Assembly (NCBI GenBank): GCA_023213315.1 | Contig: JAKCPI010014127.1 | Coordinates: 23,436-87,435 of the forward strand | Source: Euborellia annulipes | Taxonomy: Eukaryota; Arthropoda; Insecta; Dermaptera; Anisolabididae | DNA length: 64,000 nucleotides | Direction of reading: 5' to 3' | Made by a program: the position numbers and the translations under genes | Notes under the pieces: model-generated | The model's database searches: none | Seen by the model: the letters and a program-made list of their open reading frames with translations, nothing else | What the model was told of the DNA's origin: nothing | Part shown: piece after piece, positions 42,980-54,980 of the stretch | Position numbering within the stretch: the stretch's first letter is position 1 | Layout of the letters: each line of letters opens with the position of its first letter

Positions 42980-43051
42980 GTGAGTGTTGTTGTTCAGTGT
43001 CCATCATGGTTTGACAGAAACGCCAAAAGGAAAAATAACTAACTCCACTTC

Positions 43052-43243
43052 TTATACAATCCATCTGGTGAGTCGCGTTATTTTTTCTTTAATTTCACTT
43101 AAAAAAAAAAAATCTTGCAATCGCGAGTGACCAGTACACAACTTCACTTTCACTTGAGACGTGGACCAGCTGCTGAGAACAAAGGCGATGCCAATTGTGG
43201 TTCTGCTTCGTCGAGATGCGCTAATCTTTTGTCCTCGAACCAC
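43052..43243 (-). other. Possible first coding exon on the minus strand
   Basis: ATG at 43241-43243 (minus) opens MVRGQKISASRRSRTTIGIA, followed by FVLSSWSTS. A donor-like CTCAA|GTGAAA lies after 30 codons. The island shares its higher GC with the CRE-bearing segment next to it, so divergent transcription is conceivable. No family is recognised and the frame may be chance. Confidence 0.2.
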
Positions 43244-43259
43244 TAGAATTGACAGGCCT

Positions 43260-45080
43260 TTTGTTTCATCGTCTTAAGCAAATATTTACAAACAAACCAA
43301 GGTCATAAAAAGACTTGAATGAATCACATCAATCTAAGAAAAAATTTATTAACATCTCGATACTTTTTACCAAATATGAATTTGCAATGATGTATGATTT
43401 CATCTTTTAGTTTTCTTAAGAAATTCTTAGACAGGTGATAATCAAATTAGAACTGGAAAAATATCAGAAATTTACTTGGAACTGCAAACATCACTCTAGA
43501 AAATTTTGAAATGTCTCTTAATATTTGATCTTTAATTTTTTTTTTTTTCTCTTTTTGCGTCTACTGAAGCCATTAGGGTTTTTATTTTATATGTTTTATA
43601 TAATTTGTAGTGAGAACTACCAGGAAACGTTCTATAGGCTTGTTTTTAGGAGCCACCCATCCGAAATTCAGCCGCATTTTGAATAGCTTAACAGCAACGA
43701 GCTTGATGCCTGTTGCTCTTCTATGTTGCCACCCCCCCCCCTCCCCAACGATCTTTAAGTAAACAAAGATACATTTTAATACTAGAATGACTTTTTGAAA
43801 ATTGCGCTTTACATTTTATTTTACTTAGGATCAGGGTATCCACTAGAAATGGAAGCGAATTCAAATCCTTGGCAGATTTCTTTCCAGGTGTCAATGGTCT
43901 TTTATTTATATAAATAAAAAAAACTGCTACAATTAGTAAATGTTTGAGAAAGTCATTAGAAAGCTTAGTTTTTAACTAACGATTTTAATATCAATTCCTT
44001 AGGAAAATAAAGTCCACAGATTAAAATTTCTTTATTTTATGAGGTCTAAATTCGCTCTTCGTTATTCTTCATACAGTTTGATTCTTTCTATATTTTTGTT
44101 GTTTAAATACTTCTGTTTGTTTTAATACTACTGACATGTGAGACAAACTATTGGTGATTTGGTTTTGTTTTAATTTTCGCTTTTTATTCCTACATTACTG
44201 GCATAAAATCTCTTAGAAATTTGAGAGCAAAGGGCTAAAAACTCTTCCTTTAGCTCTTCTTTTTATTTGAGGTGGATAAATATTTTTTCAATTTTTTGAT
44301 GGCGTTAACCTTCGATTAACCCCATTTATTCATCTCATTTATTGTTTATTTGATTCACTTTTTATAAAACATAATTTTAAAATTGTATACCTATTGAGCT
44401 CCATAACAAGGAAAGTTATTATTATATAATAATATATTTATTTTTAAACAAGTCGGTAAGCACACATCTGAGGTCGAATATTTTTTCTTTTTCATATTAT
44501 ATAATTCTTATATTAGAATATAAAATATGTTAAAATTTGTTATATCTTTTTTTTATTGAGAAGAAGGAAGTGAATCATCACAAGTTTTGTCAATCTTTAT
44601 ATTTAGGCTAATTTTCTCATGATTTATACCAAGGTATTTTTTAAATTCATTTAAAACTTGACTATCAAGATTTAAATAGAAAAAGTGAGATGCCAAGTTG
44701 ATTAGTTAAATCTTCTTAATCGCTAGAACATCAAAAAAATTATTATTTATTTAAAAATAGTTTTTGCTTACAACAAAGTCACGTGGTTTGCTCCCTCTTC
44801 TCTTTCCAGTGACTAAAATAGGTATATATTATATACAAATAAAAAATTATTTTCCCTAACATGAGAACTAGGAAGCATTTAAAAAGTCCTTGTCCAATTT
44901 TAAGTGTTCACTTATATAATAAAATATTTTTATAATATTTATTAAAATAGATTTAAATTAATTCTTAGGAACCCTCCACTAGTTGCAAGGAGTTCTCTAT
45001 TTCTATTTAGATATGTTTATATTATTAGGAGTTGGCCAGGGCACATCACTCTCTATAATCCATACACTTATTTTTTATCC
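43260..45080. other. No gene recognised
   Basis: AT-rich. 43548-43580 (GCGTCTACTGAAGCCATTAG) is a diverged SINE tail and 43733-43745 a C/T run. Nothing else is seen. Confidence 0.4.
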
Positions 45081-45089
45081 CACATCTTT

Positions 45090-45230
45090 AGAGAATTTGG
45101 CTGGGTGGGCCATGGGACCAGCCATTCTCGCCAGGGGGGGGAAACATGGGTCCAGCTATCCTCCGGGGGGCCTGGAAAGCCCCTTTTTCTTGGGGGTGGG
45201 GGCCCAGCACCCCCCTAGTTACGCTCATGA
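45090..45230. repeat. G/C-run repeat, copy 2
   Basis: GGGACCAGCCATTCTCGCC, GGGTCCAGCTATCCTCCGGG and CCCCCCTAGTTACGCTCATG match 19528-19695. The Gly/Pro frames here are artefacts. Confidence 0.5.
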
Positions 45231-45289
45231 TTATAACGATTATTTTGACTCAGAAAATTTTACATTCTTGGCAAATAAATGATCTTCTT

Positions 45290-47660
45290 CACTTTGTAAT
45301 TCTTGCTTGTCTTGATTAAATTTGGTTCAATGGTCATTATAGGTCTTTGAATCTCAAGTAAACAGTTCTCAAAAAAATCTAAGACAACTCTTTTAGCATT
45401 TATTTTAAATTTCAACTGGTAATCGTTGGTTTTAGTTGGAAATATGATTATTTTGAAACTTGTCACCTCGTGTTTTTAATTTAATTTACCTAATTATAAT
45501 AAATTTCTAATTTAATTTTGATATTTTTAAATACTTCTCGTGTCCATACTTTAAATCTATTTTAATAAGTCAAAGTTGAATTAGAAATTTTTTAAATTTA
45601 ATATTGGTAGAAATTTGTTGAACTCCCTCCTCTTCTGTGAATGAGAGTTTTTCTTTTTATTTGTGAATGAAATTTTAGAGACAGGCACGAAGCCAGGGGG
45701 AGCTCGGTAGGAGCCTTTGCCCCCGAAATTTTTTTTTTAAACATGTCTCCGAAATTTTTAAACATTAATATGATATTTACGGTATTGACAGAGTAAAAAA
45801 TATACTAAATTATAATTTTTTGTTGTCAACTGTTGTAAACGGTGTTAGGTTTTCAAAAATTAAAATTTCTTTTGAATATTGAATTGTATATGTGAATCAT
45901 TTGAACTCAGCCCCTTAGTGAGGCTTTACTTCAACGTTGATCACTATTAAAATGATTGGCATTAAACAAAATTATAATAACCCCCCTCCCCCCAATTTTC
46001 CAAAATTTTAATCCTTCCCCCGAAAAAAATCCTGGTTACTAGCCTAGTTAGAGATAATATAGATAAAAATATTATAAAATTTAGTGGTTGAGTTAGTGGT
46101 TGTAGATAGTGTAGATAATTATAGATTAATAATATAGAAAATTTTCGCCGAAACGTCTCTATTAGAATTGGTGTTTTTCTTTGGTCCAAAACCTCTTTGG
46201 CTGCATCCTCGCTACCCAACATTATAAAATTTATTTCTATATTTAAATTACAATATAAAGTACATAACTTTTTTCATCGAGAAAAGTCATCCCATAATCT
46301 GTGATTCATAGGCAAAGTTATGGCTCAGGCCTCTTCATTTCGGGGTCAAAAAATTTTATAAAAAAAAATTATAAAGAAAAAAAAAATATAGTATTGACAA
46401 TAGTAAATGAGCTAATTTACTCTTGATTTTAGTCCTATTATGAGCTCATTTGCATTGGTTTCAATTCAAATTCAAATTTTCAATTAATACTTTTAAGGTT
46501 TGAATATCTAATAATGCTTTATCTCGGGTTGTTATTAGCGATGCGCTGAGAGTTGTTTTATTCTTCACTCTCGAATATGTAAACATTTAACTTGACCTGA
46601 GATCTCCATTTTATATGAGTTCGCCAATCGGACTCTAACTAGGGCGCCAAGGGATATTTGGCCCACCAACAAATAACACTTTCACATAATTGTTAAATAT
46701 TCCTGTCTTGTCAAGTCGAGGAATTCATTGAATATCACTATCTCCTTCAATTCAATAGATCTCAAAAACTATTTAAGTAATTACAGTATTTTTATTTTTA
46801 TGAAGAATTTATTTATTTAATCTGGTATATATATAAAATTTTTATTAAATATTTCAAAATAAATTTCTTTGAGGCTATTTTAATTTAATTATAATAACTC
46901 TTTCACCGTCACTGTATACATGTACTAAATAGTAGAAAATTTAAAAAAATTAATTTTCTAATGAATCCACATGTCTAATTGTTTTAATTTACTTAATGGT
47001 GTTTTAGAGCCCCACCCTTTTGTTTCTTATCCACTTTCTATCAGAGTAAATAAATGTTTTTTTTTTCATCATTTGACAAAATTAGATATATAACTTTTGT
47101 TCTTAGTTGATGATTTTACTTTTTTTTTGTATTTATTTAAATACTTAATAAGGAATCTTATAAATTATTCATTAGACGTGTTTAGTAAAAAGTGCACAGT
47201 GGCCTAAATGGGATAGGTATTTCCAAGGACTTGTTTACAAATAGAGAGTTATGACCATAGGATTAGTCGAAATTCCTGTTTTGGTTTTTAAAAAATAATC
47301 CTAATTAAAATGTAGATTTCAAAAAGAAAATGTACTTCAATTAATTAATTAATAAATCATAGATATGCTTGATTAGTAATGTTGCAAAAGAATAATATTT
47401 TTTTTCATGCAAAAAATAGACTTGTATTTATTTATTTATAATAGCCATCGGGATTGAACTAAGAAGAAATTGGCAATAATTTCAAAACGGAACTTTTCAA
47501 AAATAATAAATAAATGTTAATTAAATTCAGATGGAACAGCCCCTGTGGGCTATGAATAGGCAATCAAATATACACCGAAGGGTTGGGAGCATCTAAACAA
47601 TAAACCAGGGATTTTAATCTCTCTCTACTTGTATCTATAATATGACACGCTAAATCCTCT
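45290..47660. other. No gene recognised; isolated hammerhead-like and SINE-like words
   Basis: AT-rich. 46148-46163 (TCGCCGAAACGTCTC) is the 3' half of a hammerhead-like module. GTGCACAGTGGCCTAAATGG at 47190 and GCACTGGCCTAAATTAGATA at 47687 are two related copies of a short repeat, each followed by TATTTCCAAGG. Confidence 0.4.
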
Positions 47661-47810
47661 GAATTATTATTCAATGGGCGTGTTTGCACTGGCCTAAATT
47701 AGATATTTCCAAGGTCTTGTTTGTCTTCTCGGAAATTTGTGTAGGTATGGGAATAGAACCTACCAGCAGATAGTTTTTTTGACAAAATTTGTTAATTATA
47801 TTTTATTTAA

Positions 47811-47837
47811 ATTATTATTATTATTATTATTATTATT
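47811..47837. repeat. (ATT)n microsatellite
   Basis: Nine ATT units. Confidence 0.95.
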
Positions 47838-47839
47838 TG

Positions 47840-48260
47840 AGATTCATATTGGGATCGCCGTTTATTTACCCGAGGTGCTTTCGTGCACGAAGACTCACAC
47901 CTCAAACCCAACCGGCCTCTGGTCGTAGCCATCTTCCGGCACCCCTTGAAGTTACATTTTATTTCCTATCTCTAACTCCTCCTCCTGCTTTCGTTTCTAG
48001 CTACTGAACTAATCCTTATTTCTTGGTTCCACTCGGCTCCTTATATCCAACCTCTTCTATGTTAGGGAGGATGTCCTAGTTGAGAAGGGGCTCCCTCAGC
48101 ACCGGCGTGTAGCCTGCTCCTTTCGAAGAATGCAACACTGAGAGGGAACCTTCTTTATTTCCCTTCCACAGGACGGGATGTCACAGCAATTCCCTCTCCT
48201 CGTAGAGTTGTCTGGGGGCTATTGCGGAGAGATCCAATATTCCAAACCAGGGAGAATTTG
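47840..48260. other. Less AT-rich island of unknown nature
   Basis: The sequence (CTTTCGTGCACGAAGACTC, GGCTCCCTCAGCACCGGCGT, GGACGGGATGTCACAGCAAT) stands out in composition but gives no long frame and no family match that I can make. It may be an old retroelement fragment or a non-coding exon. Confidence 0.35.
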
Positions 48261-48300
48261 TTTACATTAAATAAATATTTTTATTTAATGAATGAAAAAT

Positions 48301-48376
48301 CCCGCGCGCCCAGGGTTTGAACAGGGATCTTCTTTGTAGAAGCCGACACCCTAGCTCGCTACACCAGCGAGCACCC
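48301..48376 (-). repeat. tRNA-like head of a third SINE family
   Basis: On the minus strand GGTGTAGCGAGCTAGGGTGT (A-box), GAAGATCCCTGTTCAAACCC (B-box) and GGGCGCGCGGG resemble a tRNA gene. The 5' and 3' ends (GGGTGCT, CGCGCGG) do not form an acceptor stem, so a functional tRNA is unlikely. Confidence 0.5.
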
Positions 48377-48379
48377 TTT

Positions 48380-49530
48380 ATTTGAATAATTTCTCTTCCT
48401 TTAATACGAAAGAAGTAGTAAAATTTTGGAATTCAAAATTGTTTAATAATTTTGTCAACGGAATTGATTGAGTTAATTGAGTTCCAATTTAATAGTTATA
48501 CTCGTACAGTACGATGTTGGCCTGGGAGAAATTAAAATAAAATAGACTATATATTTTTCTATTTTGTATTTTAATTGAACTGAAGAGGCCTGTTTTCAAA
48601 TTTCCTAAATAGAATATTGTAGTTTTAAAAAATATCTATCTTGTTCTATCAATCTATTTTCTTATAGAGTTTTGCCTTCCAATTTTTTAAACAAAAACAC
48701 GATTATGGATAGGCCTACACCTCCATAGAATTAAATAATTCTAACAGTTAATATAAGTAAATAAATATCGATCCGATTAACGTTGAGTCACCCTTATTAA
48801 ATGGCTTTACTAATTATACTAATTAAAATTTATAACAAATACGAAATATGAAATAAAACATTCTCCAATTTGAAAGGATCATATTTTTTTTCGAAAACAT
48901 TCTAAAAATTATTTCTCTTCCTTGTTTGTTTGTTTATCTTCATCGAAAATGAAGCAGCATTTTTTTTTTAATTTGAAACTGTTATTTTTTTTCTTTTATT
49001 TTAATTACTAGTTGAAGATATTATTATTTAAAGAAGGTTAATTTCAAGTTGAGCCTTTGTTACGCCATTCAATCAGGCTTAATTATATAATTTATAAACC
49101 AAGGTAATCCATCTTTGAATTCGTTAATAAATTAATTAAAAAGAAATAAAAGCATTTCCTACACAAATTATCTAACCAACATTCTTTTTTGTGTCTTTTG
49201 TTAATTGCGGAAATTTTAGGAGAAATTTCGGTAGCTTAATCTAAAAAAAATTTAAAATTATTTTTTGGAAAATTAATAAAAGGCCAATATCTTCAAGTAG
49301 ATCAGAAACAGGGGGAAGAAAAGGACATAAACATTAGTAATTTAATGTAAAATTTGTTTTATCAATTAGCAATTAAACTACTTAGTTTGTAACCGTAAGA
49401 CATGTTTTCTCTCATTAAAATCATTGGTCGCAATTTGATAACTTTCGATGTGGTGAAAAGGCTAAACGAGTTTCATAATTGTTACTTACACATTTTATTT
49501 ATTCCCCTAGTTAATTGCCTTTGTTTGTTT
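48380..49530. other. No gene recognised
   Basis: AT-rich sequence only. Confidence 0.4.
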
Positions 49531-49533
49531 TTT

Positions 49534-49795
49534 ACTTTCTCTTACCTCTATATATATGTTAATATATAGAGAGAGAAAGTATTGGATTCATGTCAAAAAT
49601 TCGATGTCGAGATTTTGATGGATATACACGTTTTGAGGCCCCCTGAATCCAAAAAAGTGGTTTTTGCAACATAGTCTGTCTCTCTGGCTTTGTGTGTGTG
49701 TGTTCTATTTAAGGCATTGAGCTAGGAGGAACACAACTTTCCCTTAGCGAAGCAACAGAAAGTTATGTGCTGTGCGACCAGTCATACCATTATTT
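49534..49795 (-). mobile_element. Family D element with internal deletion (D7)
   Basis: Terminal hairpin ACTTTCTCTTACCTCTATAT, 3' core, short GT tract and GAGCTAGGAGG, then directly half of the 5' palindrome (AACACAACTTTCCC ... TGTGCGACCAGTCATACCA). The middle segment is deleted, giving a miniature derivative with both ends. Confidence 0.75.
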
Positions 49796-50044
49796 TTAGT
49801 TATCCGCTGAGGAAGAATGCGACATATTAGGAATTCAATTTTATTTATTTATTTTATTTTATTTTTCAAAATAGAGTAAAATTGTTTTATTTCAATTATG
49901 TATATCAGTGGTTTCGTAACGAGATTTCCAATTAAATTCTTCCTCAACAATTTATTTCTAAATTAAGTTACTAACACTAATTCAATTTATATTTATTTTC
50001 CTATAACAGTGATTTTCAGCAAATTAAAATAAAATATTTTTATT

Positions 50045-50200
50045 ATTTTCTCTTTCTTATATTTGTTAATATTTTTTGAATATAGAGAGAGAAAGTATTG
50101 CCTTCATGGAAAAATTCGTTATTAGATTTTTTAATTGAAATACATGTTTTGACGGGCCCTGAATCCAAGAAAGTTCAAATGTGTCGGTTAGGCGAAAACG
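50045..50200 (-). mobile_element. Family D 3' fragment (D8)
   Basis: Hairpin and 3' core (GAGAGAGAAAGTATTGCC, GGGCCCTGAATCCAAGAAAG) abut D9 head to head. Confidence 0.65.
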
Positions 50201-50571
50201 CCCAATGGAGGTAATCGAAAGTTGTGTTCTATCTTGTCACACCAGATTTTTTCTGTCGACATATATTTCCGACAGTTCGTTACATTCGAATTCAAGATGT
50301 CAAATTTATAAGAATGAGAAAATATTTATATTTTGTTACCATGGCAACCATTTCTCCTATCTTTCTTATGAAATACAAGAGTAAAGTGGTCTTCATAGAA
50401 TTTCAATGGCAAAATGAGAATATACATTTTAAAGAACATCTAAAAAATAATTGATTTTTGAATTTCAATCAAAATCGTTGAAGCGAATTTTGAGAAAATC
50501 GAAAAAAGTACTCTTTGGTTTTTGTTCAAAAACTATGTGTCAAGTGGGGTGCCTAACTTAAATATAAAATT

Positions 50572-50762
50572 GAAGAGATGAAGTGGCTGTTATATTTGAC
50601 AATAAGAGGATAAAGGAGCAAGCAGCCAGGTAGTTAGTCTCCACGAAATGAAACTCTCTAATGAGGAAACTGTTTCATTAAAACCGAAACTGTGTCCTCA
50701 ATAGAGAGTTTCATTTCGTGGAGACTAACTACCTAGCTGCTTGCTCCTTTATCCTCTTATTG
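50572..50762. mobile_element. Palindromic insertion with 14-bp target duplication and hammerhead-like core
   Basis: Arms of about 65 bp (AATAAGAGGATAAAGGAGCA to ATGAAACTCTCTA and inverse) surround CTAATGA-GG...CC-GAAAC-TGTGTC, one base off a hammerhead core, with the arms as helix I. TTAAATATAAAATT is duplicated at 50558-50571 and 50763-50776 and occurs once in other D copies. Confidence 0.75.
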
Positions 50763-50817
50763 TTAAATATAAAATTTCATCTTCCTAGCTCTTTTCGTTC
50801 TTGAGATATTTTGTTCA

Positions 50818-50832
50818 CAGACAGACACACAC

Positions 50833-50863
<31 letters not shown>

Positions 50864-50872
50864 CACAGACAG
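50818..50872. repeat. (CAGA)n microsatellite in D9
   Basis: CAGA/CACA units at the position where D2 has (ACCC)n and D10 has (GT)n. Confidence 0.9.
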
Positions 50873-51009
50873 ACCATGTCGCTAAACCATTTTTGGATTC
50901 AGGAGTTCTCAAAACGTGAATATCTGTCAAAATCTCGACATCAAATTTTTGAATCCAATACTTTCTCTCTATATATATTAACATATATAGAGGTAAGAGA
51001 AAGTAAAAA

Positions 51010-51725
51010 GAACCTACAGTATTTCAGACAGTCAAACATAAAACAATTTAATTATCGAAAAAATTTGTCCTGATTTTAGACCCAAGTTATATATCCTTAA
51101 TCACAATGTTTTTTTCTCAGATAAAGTATAACTTTACTTTGATCCAATTTATGATTACCTTTAAGTGTAATATAAATGTAAACAAATTTTAATTAAATAC
51201 TGCATTTCAATAACGATGAGATAAATTTTAATTATGTATCCATTGAAGTTAGCCGCTAAGAGTAGAAAATAAGACATTTTCAGTTTTTTAATCATATAAT
51301 TAACATTATGTAAATATTAATTAACGTCATTAACTTCTTTTGTTTTTTTAACTCCAACTTTTTATAATATAGGTCTACATATTAAACATTATATTAATAT
51401 TACGAATGCGGAAATTTTTTTTTTCTTTTTACTTCGCTCATTTCGTTATTCAAACACTTTCCCAAAAACAATTTGAATAATATCATACATTAAATTAAAT
51501 GATTAAATTTTATAATCTTTTTACCCAATCACTTTTTTTTATTTATTTAAAAGGTGTAATAAATTTATTTCTCTTTTTACTTTTATTTTATGCCATTACT
51601 TAATTTCAAGTTAAATTTAATTAAAATTTATTTGGTGTGGGAGAGATATTTTATGGAAATATTAATAGCGATTTGCCTATTTAAAAGTTGCATAGAATAA
51701 AAATTTCACTTCGTTTTTTAATTAC

Positions 51726-51756
<31 letters not shown>

Positions 51757-52020
51757 TTAAAGTTTTATTTCCAAATGTACCATTTATATTGGGGCTACTC
51801 GAAGCTTTCAAAAAAAATTTTTCCTATTTTGTCAATTTTTCTTTTAGTTTTGAATAAAATTTAGATATTATAATTATGCAATCCTCTGGAGGGCAAGTTA
51901 CGCATTTATTTAACACATCTTTGTCAAATGAACTATTGTAAAGAATTTGTAAAATTAGATAGATAGAAACAATATTTATGGGAATTATTTTATCTTATTT
52001 TGTATGAGACCATTTTTACT
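51010..52020. other. No gene recognised
   Basis: AT-rich; A26 at 51726-51751. Nothing else is recognised. Confidence 0.45.
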
Positions 52021-52023
52021 TTC

Positions 52024-52573
52024 TCTGTCAATCATTTTGATCAAAAGATTGAATCAATCGATCGAATCAAGCCAGATTGACCGTCTTGAAGCTTGAGCCA
52101 ATCATTGAAGGTGATTGAGAGAAAGTTTGAATGACTCAATCATTTGACTCAACCGATTGATCGTATATGCCCATTTCGATCAATCATTACATCAGTCACA
52201 CGCCAGGCAACCATGATGTTTCCCCCCAAAAGATTCAAAACGAAGACAAAATTGGAGAAAAAAAAAGCCCATAAAATTCAGGACATGATTTGTGAACTAC
52301 ATAATAGAATTGTAATTGAGTAAATGTTCATGAGGGAAGCGATTTCTTAATTTGTAGGCCTACCATTCTTTGGACCAAAGTCGTTTCCGCTTTTTGTTTT
52401 TCCCTTTAACGGCAGCCAACGTCAATGCAAGGAAGGCCAAATCGGTGTTGGGCACCATTGTTCGAAGCGTCCTTCCGAGTCGAAAACTCAAATGTGACTG
52501 AGTTTTGATTGAAGGTTGATTGAAGCGCGGGTCAATCGATTGACTGAACCGTTTAATCAAAATGATTGACTGT
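52024..52573. mobile_element. Unclassified TIR element (GTCAATCATTTTGAT ends)
   Basis: GTCAATCATTTTGATCAAAAG at left and its inverse (AATCAAAATGATTGAC) at right are followed inward by repeated GATTGAATCAATCGAT words. A less AT-rich centre gives a 66-codon minus frame (52360-52560) ending in a basic KGKNKKRKRLWSKEW stretch, perhaps a transposase remnant but not identifiable. A partial second copy of the left end lies at 52755-52870. Confidence 0.6.
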
Positions 52574-52754
52574 ATAGAGCCTCCTTTATAACTCGGTTAA
52601 TATTAATTGTATTCTGTCTGCAAAAAATTCTTAAGATTTCTAAAAATTTCAATCATTTTATTAAAATTTACCAAAAATGAATTTTAGTACATGTATTAAC
52701 TAATTTTAGAAATAAATTATTAACTAGCATTTCTTAAGTGAATATCTTGCAGAC

Positions 52755-52870
52755 TCAAAGATTGAATCAATCGATTGAATCAAGATTGACCGTCTAGGAA
52801 CCTTTTTGACGCTTGAGCCAATCATTGACGGTGATTGATAGAAAGTTTGAATGACTCAATCTCTCTTATA
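52755..52870. repeat. Partial copy of the GATTGAATCAATC element
   Basis: AAGATTGAATCAATCGATTG, TTGAGCCAATCATTGACGG and GAAAGTTTGAATGACTCAAT repeat the left 120 bases of 52024-52573 in the same orientation. Confidence 0.65.
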
Positions 52871-52874
52871 TAAG

Positions 52875-53980
52875 AGGACGCCATGAGTTCTTATAATCAG
52901 AAATAAGGTCCTATAAATTATTGTGAAGGTATTCGTTTTTTATATCAATATTTTACAAATATCCTAGCAGAAAAACGTCAAACTCCGTCTTTCTCCTGAC
53001 TTTGTTAAATTTATGATGATTGACTTTTTGGGCTCATGCAACTCGTGTTTACAGTGCAATAAGGAATTAGGAGTTTGTTGTGGTATATGCCACCCTATCA
53101 TTCGCAAATATCCTTGTGAATTCTCTTCGAGGCTTGCAATGTCAGTTGAAATTTACTTTCATATTTGTTTTATATTCTTTGTGTCTTATGTACTGATGTA
53201 TTGATTTTTCTCCCTTTTAAAAATGATTTGATCTGATTTAGAACTCGGTTTAAAAATAATTTATTCAAAATAGAGCCTTTAATTATGATTAATTATAGCA
53301 GGTTTATCAAGATAATTCTTTTTTATTATTATTTTTTTATTTTTATATACATTTTAAAAGGTTAAATGATTTAATAATTTAATTTTGATAATCATAAAAG
53401 ATGAGATCTTATCGTTTCCAGTTTTCTTTGACTTTTTCTAAGTCTCTTTGTTAGTCTTGGGAATTTCGTGACATCGGTTAGAAAAAAATTCAAACTATTT
53501 CACTCTTATCTTTTTGATATTAAGACATCTCAAGTCATTGACTTGGAGGGGTCCTCACTCTCCCCCTCCCTCCCCCACCTCGCTCTGGATCCAATCCACC
53601 AACCATTCTCTCGGCCAAGTTCACTTCACTTCCTTTTATAGCTACGGCCTTTTATATATTCTATTAATTCATGTGGCTATCGTCATTAGATGTAAAAAGT
53701 ACATTTCACATTTTTATCATCGAACTAAAATTTAATGTCTTCTCATCTTTACATTCAAATCTATTCAATGAAAATTTGAATGAATTTAAGAAAAAGAATA
53801 GCTATTGAAAAATCCTATCAAATTCCATTATACTGAATAAAATTTAAAATGCTTGCTAAATATTACTTTACAATAAATACTACTATTCAACCTACACTCT
53901 AGGAAATATGAAACATTCCCAATATTCACATTCAGTTAGGTAGGATCTATTCAAATAATTTTCCATACTATCTAATGATT
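52875..53980. other. No supported gene
   Basis: A Cys-containing plus frame at 53013-53204 (SCNSCLQCNKELGVCCGICH) has no flanking splice or promoter support and no family match. 53540-53640 is pyrimidine-rich. The rest is AT-rich. Confidence 0.35.
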
Positions 53981-54405
53981 TTTTTACTTTCTCTTACCTC
54001 TATATATATATGCAGGGATGGGCGTTAATCAGTTACATGTATTTGAAATACAAGATACCAAATACAATATTAATTGGTATCTTGTAACTCGTTACAGCAT
54101 AGGCAAAATAATTGGTATCTTGTATTTCGTTACATTTTTTTTAGTAATTGGTATCTGAAATTCGAGATACCAAATACTTTTTTTTTTTTAATTTGCCGCA
54201 GTGTAAAAAGTCTTGCAGAGGGAGCTGAAACCGTTTTAATTTATTTAATATTACTGTATGTAATCGTCGTGTGGGTTCTCTGCTCCGAATCTTAGTAAAA
54301 ACCAGTAACGAGAAGTCAATCAATCCGCCAAATTTTCACTCTTCGTTAAAAAACTTTTTTTGCTTTCTTCTTTCAACGCCCAGCTCTCAACGACTAAATC
54401 TTTGT

Positions 54406-54503
54406 TCTTCTGCCCCAGTTGAAAGATGGTTTTCATTTGCGGGTTTATTCATTCTCCATCAAGTTCCAGATTATCCGACAAAACTTTTGAAAACTTGGTT
54501 TTT
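54406..54503 (+). pseudogene. hAT transposase C-terminal dimerisation domain, frameshifted
   Basis: One frame reads SSAPVERWFSFAGLF, the hallmark SAPVER.FS.AG motif of the hAT dimerisation domain. About 45 bases in, the reading continues one frame back as IHSPSSSRLSDKTFENLVF, matching the downstream RLS....E.L.F part, and then meets TGA. The frameshift and the lack of the upstream catalytic region make it a dead fragment. It shows that the CAGGGATGGGC-ended element derives from an autonomous hAT. Confidence 0.8.
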
Positions 54504-54640
54504 TGAAACCTTTTCATATTTTTATAAATAAATTTTTTTTAGTGTCATGATTAATTTTATTGTTTTCGATTTTCCAAAGGTATTCTCCAATATAAGCTTT
54601 GCTGCCACTTTCCTAAACTAAATTTATTTAGGGTTCCAGA

Positions 54641-54980
54641 TAGAGCCCTGCACGGGCCGATTTTTTTTGGCCCGGACCGGCCCGTGTCCGTATTTTTTTT
54701 TGACTTCCCGCCCGTACCCGGCCAGTAATTTTTTACCATTCTTCAGGCCCGCCCGGAATTTTTTCAAACCCGCCCATACCCGCCCGAGATTTAGTGAATG
54801 AATGAACGAATGTCTAGCAATTTTTAAATAAAATTTCATTTGCATGCCCGTCCGCCCGAACCCGTTTATTTAGACTTGGTACCCGCCCGTACCCGCCCGT
54901 AATTTTTTCATGGCCTCCAAAGCCCGCGGGCCGGGCGGGTAACGGGCCTACGGGCCAACCCGTACCCGTGCAGGGCTCTA
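54641..54980. mobile_element. hAT-type element (TAGAGCCCTGCACGGG ends), nested
   Basis: Perfect inverted ends TAGAGCCCTGCACGGG and CCCGTGCAGGGCTCTA with perfect 8-bp duplications GTTCCAGA (54633-54640, 54981-54988). The 340-bp body is GC-rich for this window, with repeated CCCGCCCGTACCCG. It lies inside the hAT remnant, itself inside D10: three levels of nesting. Confidence 0.9.

Larger units (their letters stand above)
50212..51007 (+). mobile_element. Family D element (D9) split by a palindrome
   Basis: Half of the 5' palindrome (TAATCGAAAGTTGTGTTCTA), the middle with frame 50224-50454, a (CAGA)n microsatellite at 50818-50872, the core and the terminal hairpin ending GGTAAGAGAAAGT. A 191-bp palindrome interrupts at 50572. 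Confidence 0.8.

Noticed and set aside
48301..48376. tRNA gene on minus strand
   Set aside because: tRNA-like boxes are present, but 5' and 3' ends are not complementary. Kept as a SINE-like repeat.
53013..53204. Cys-containing 63-codon ORF
   Set aside because: Cysteine spacing does not fit a zinc finger or toxin-like fold that I can name. No exon signals.
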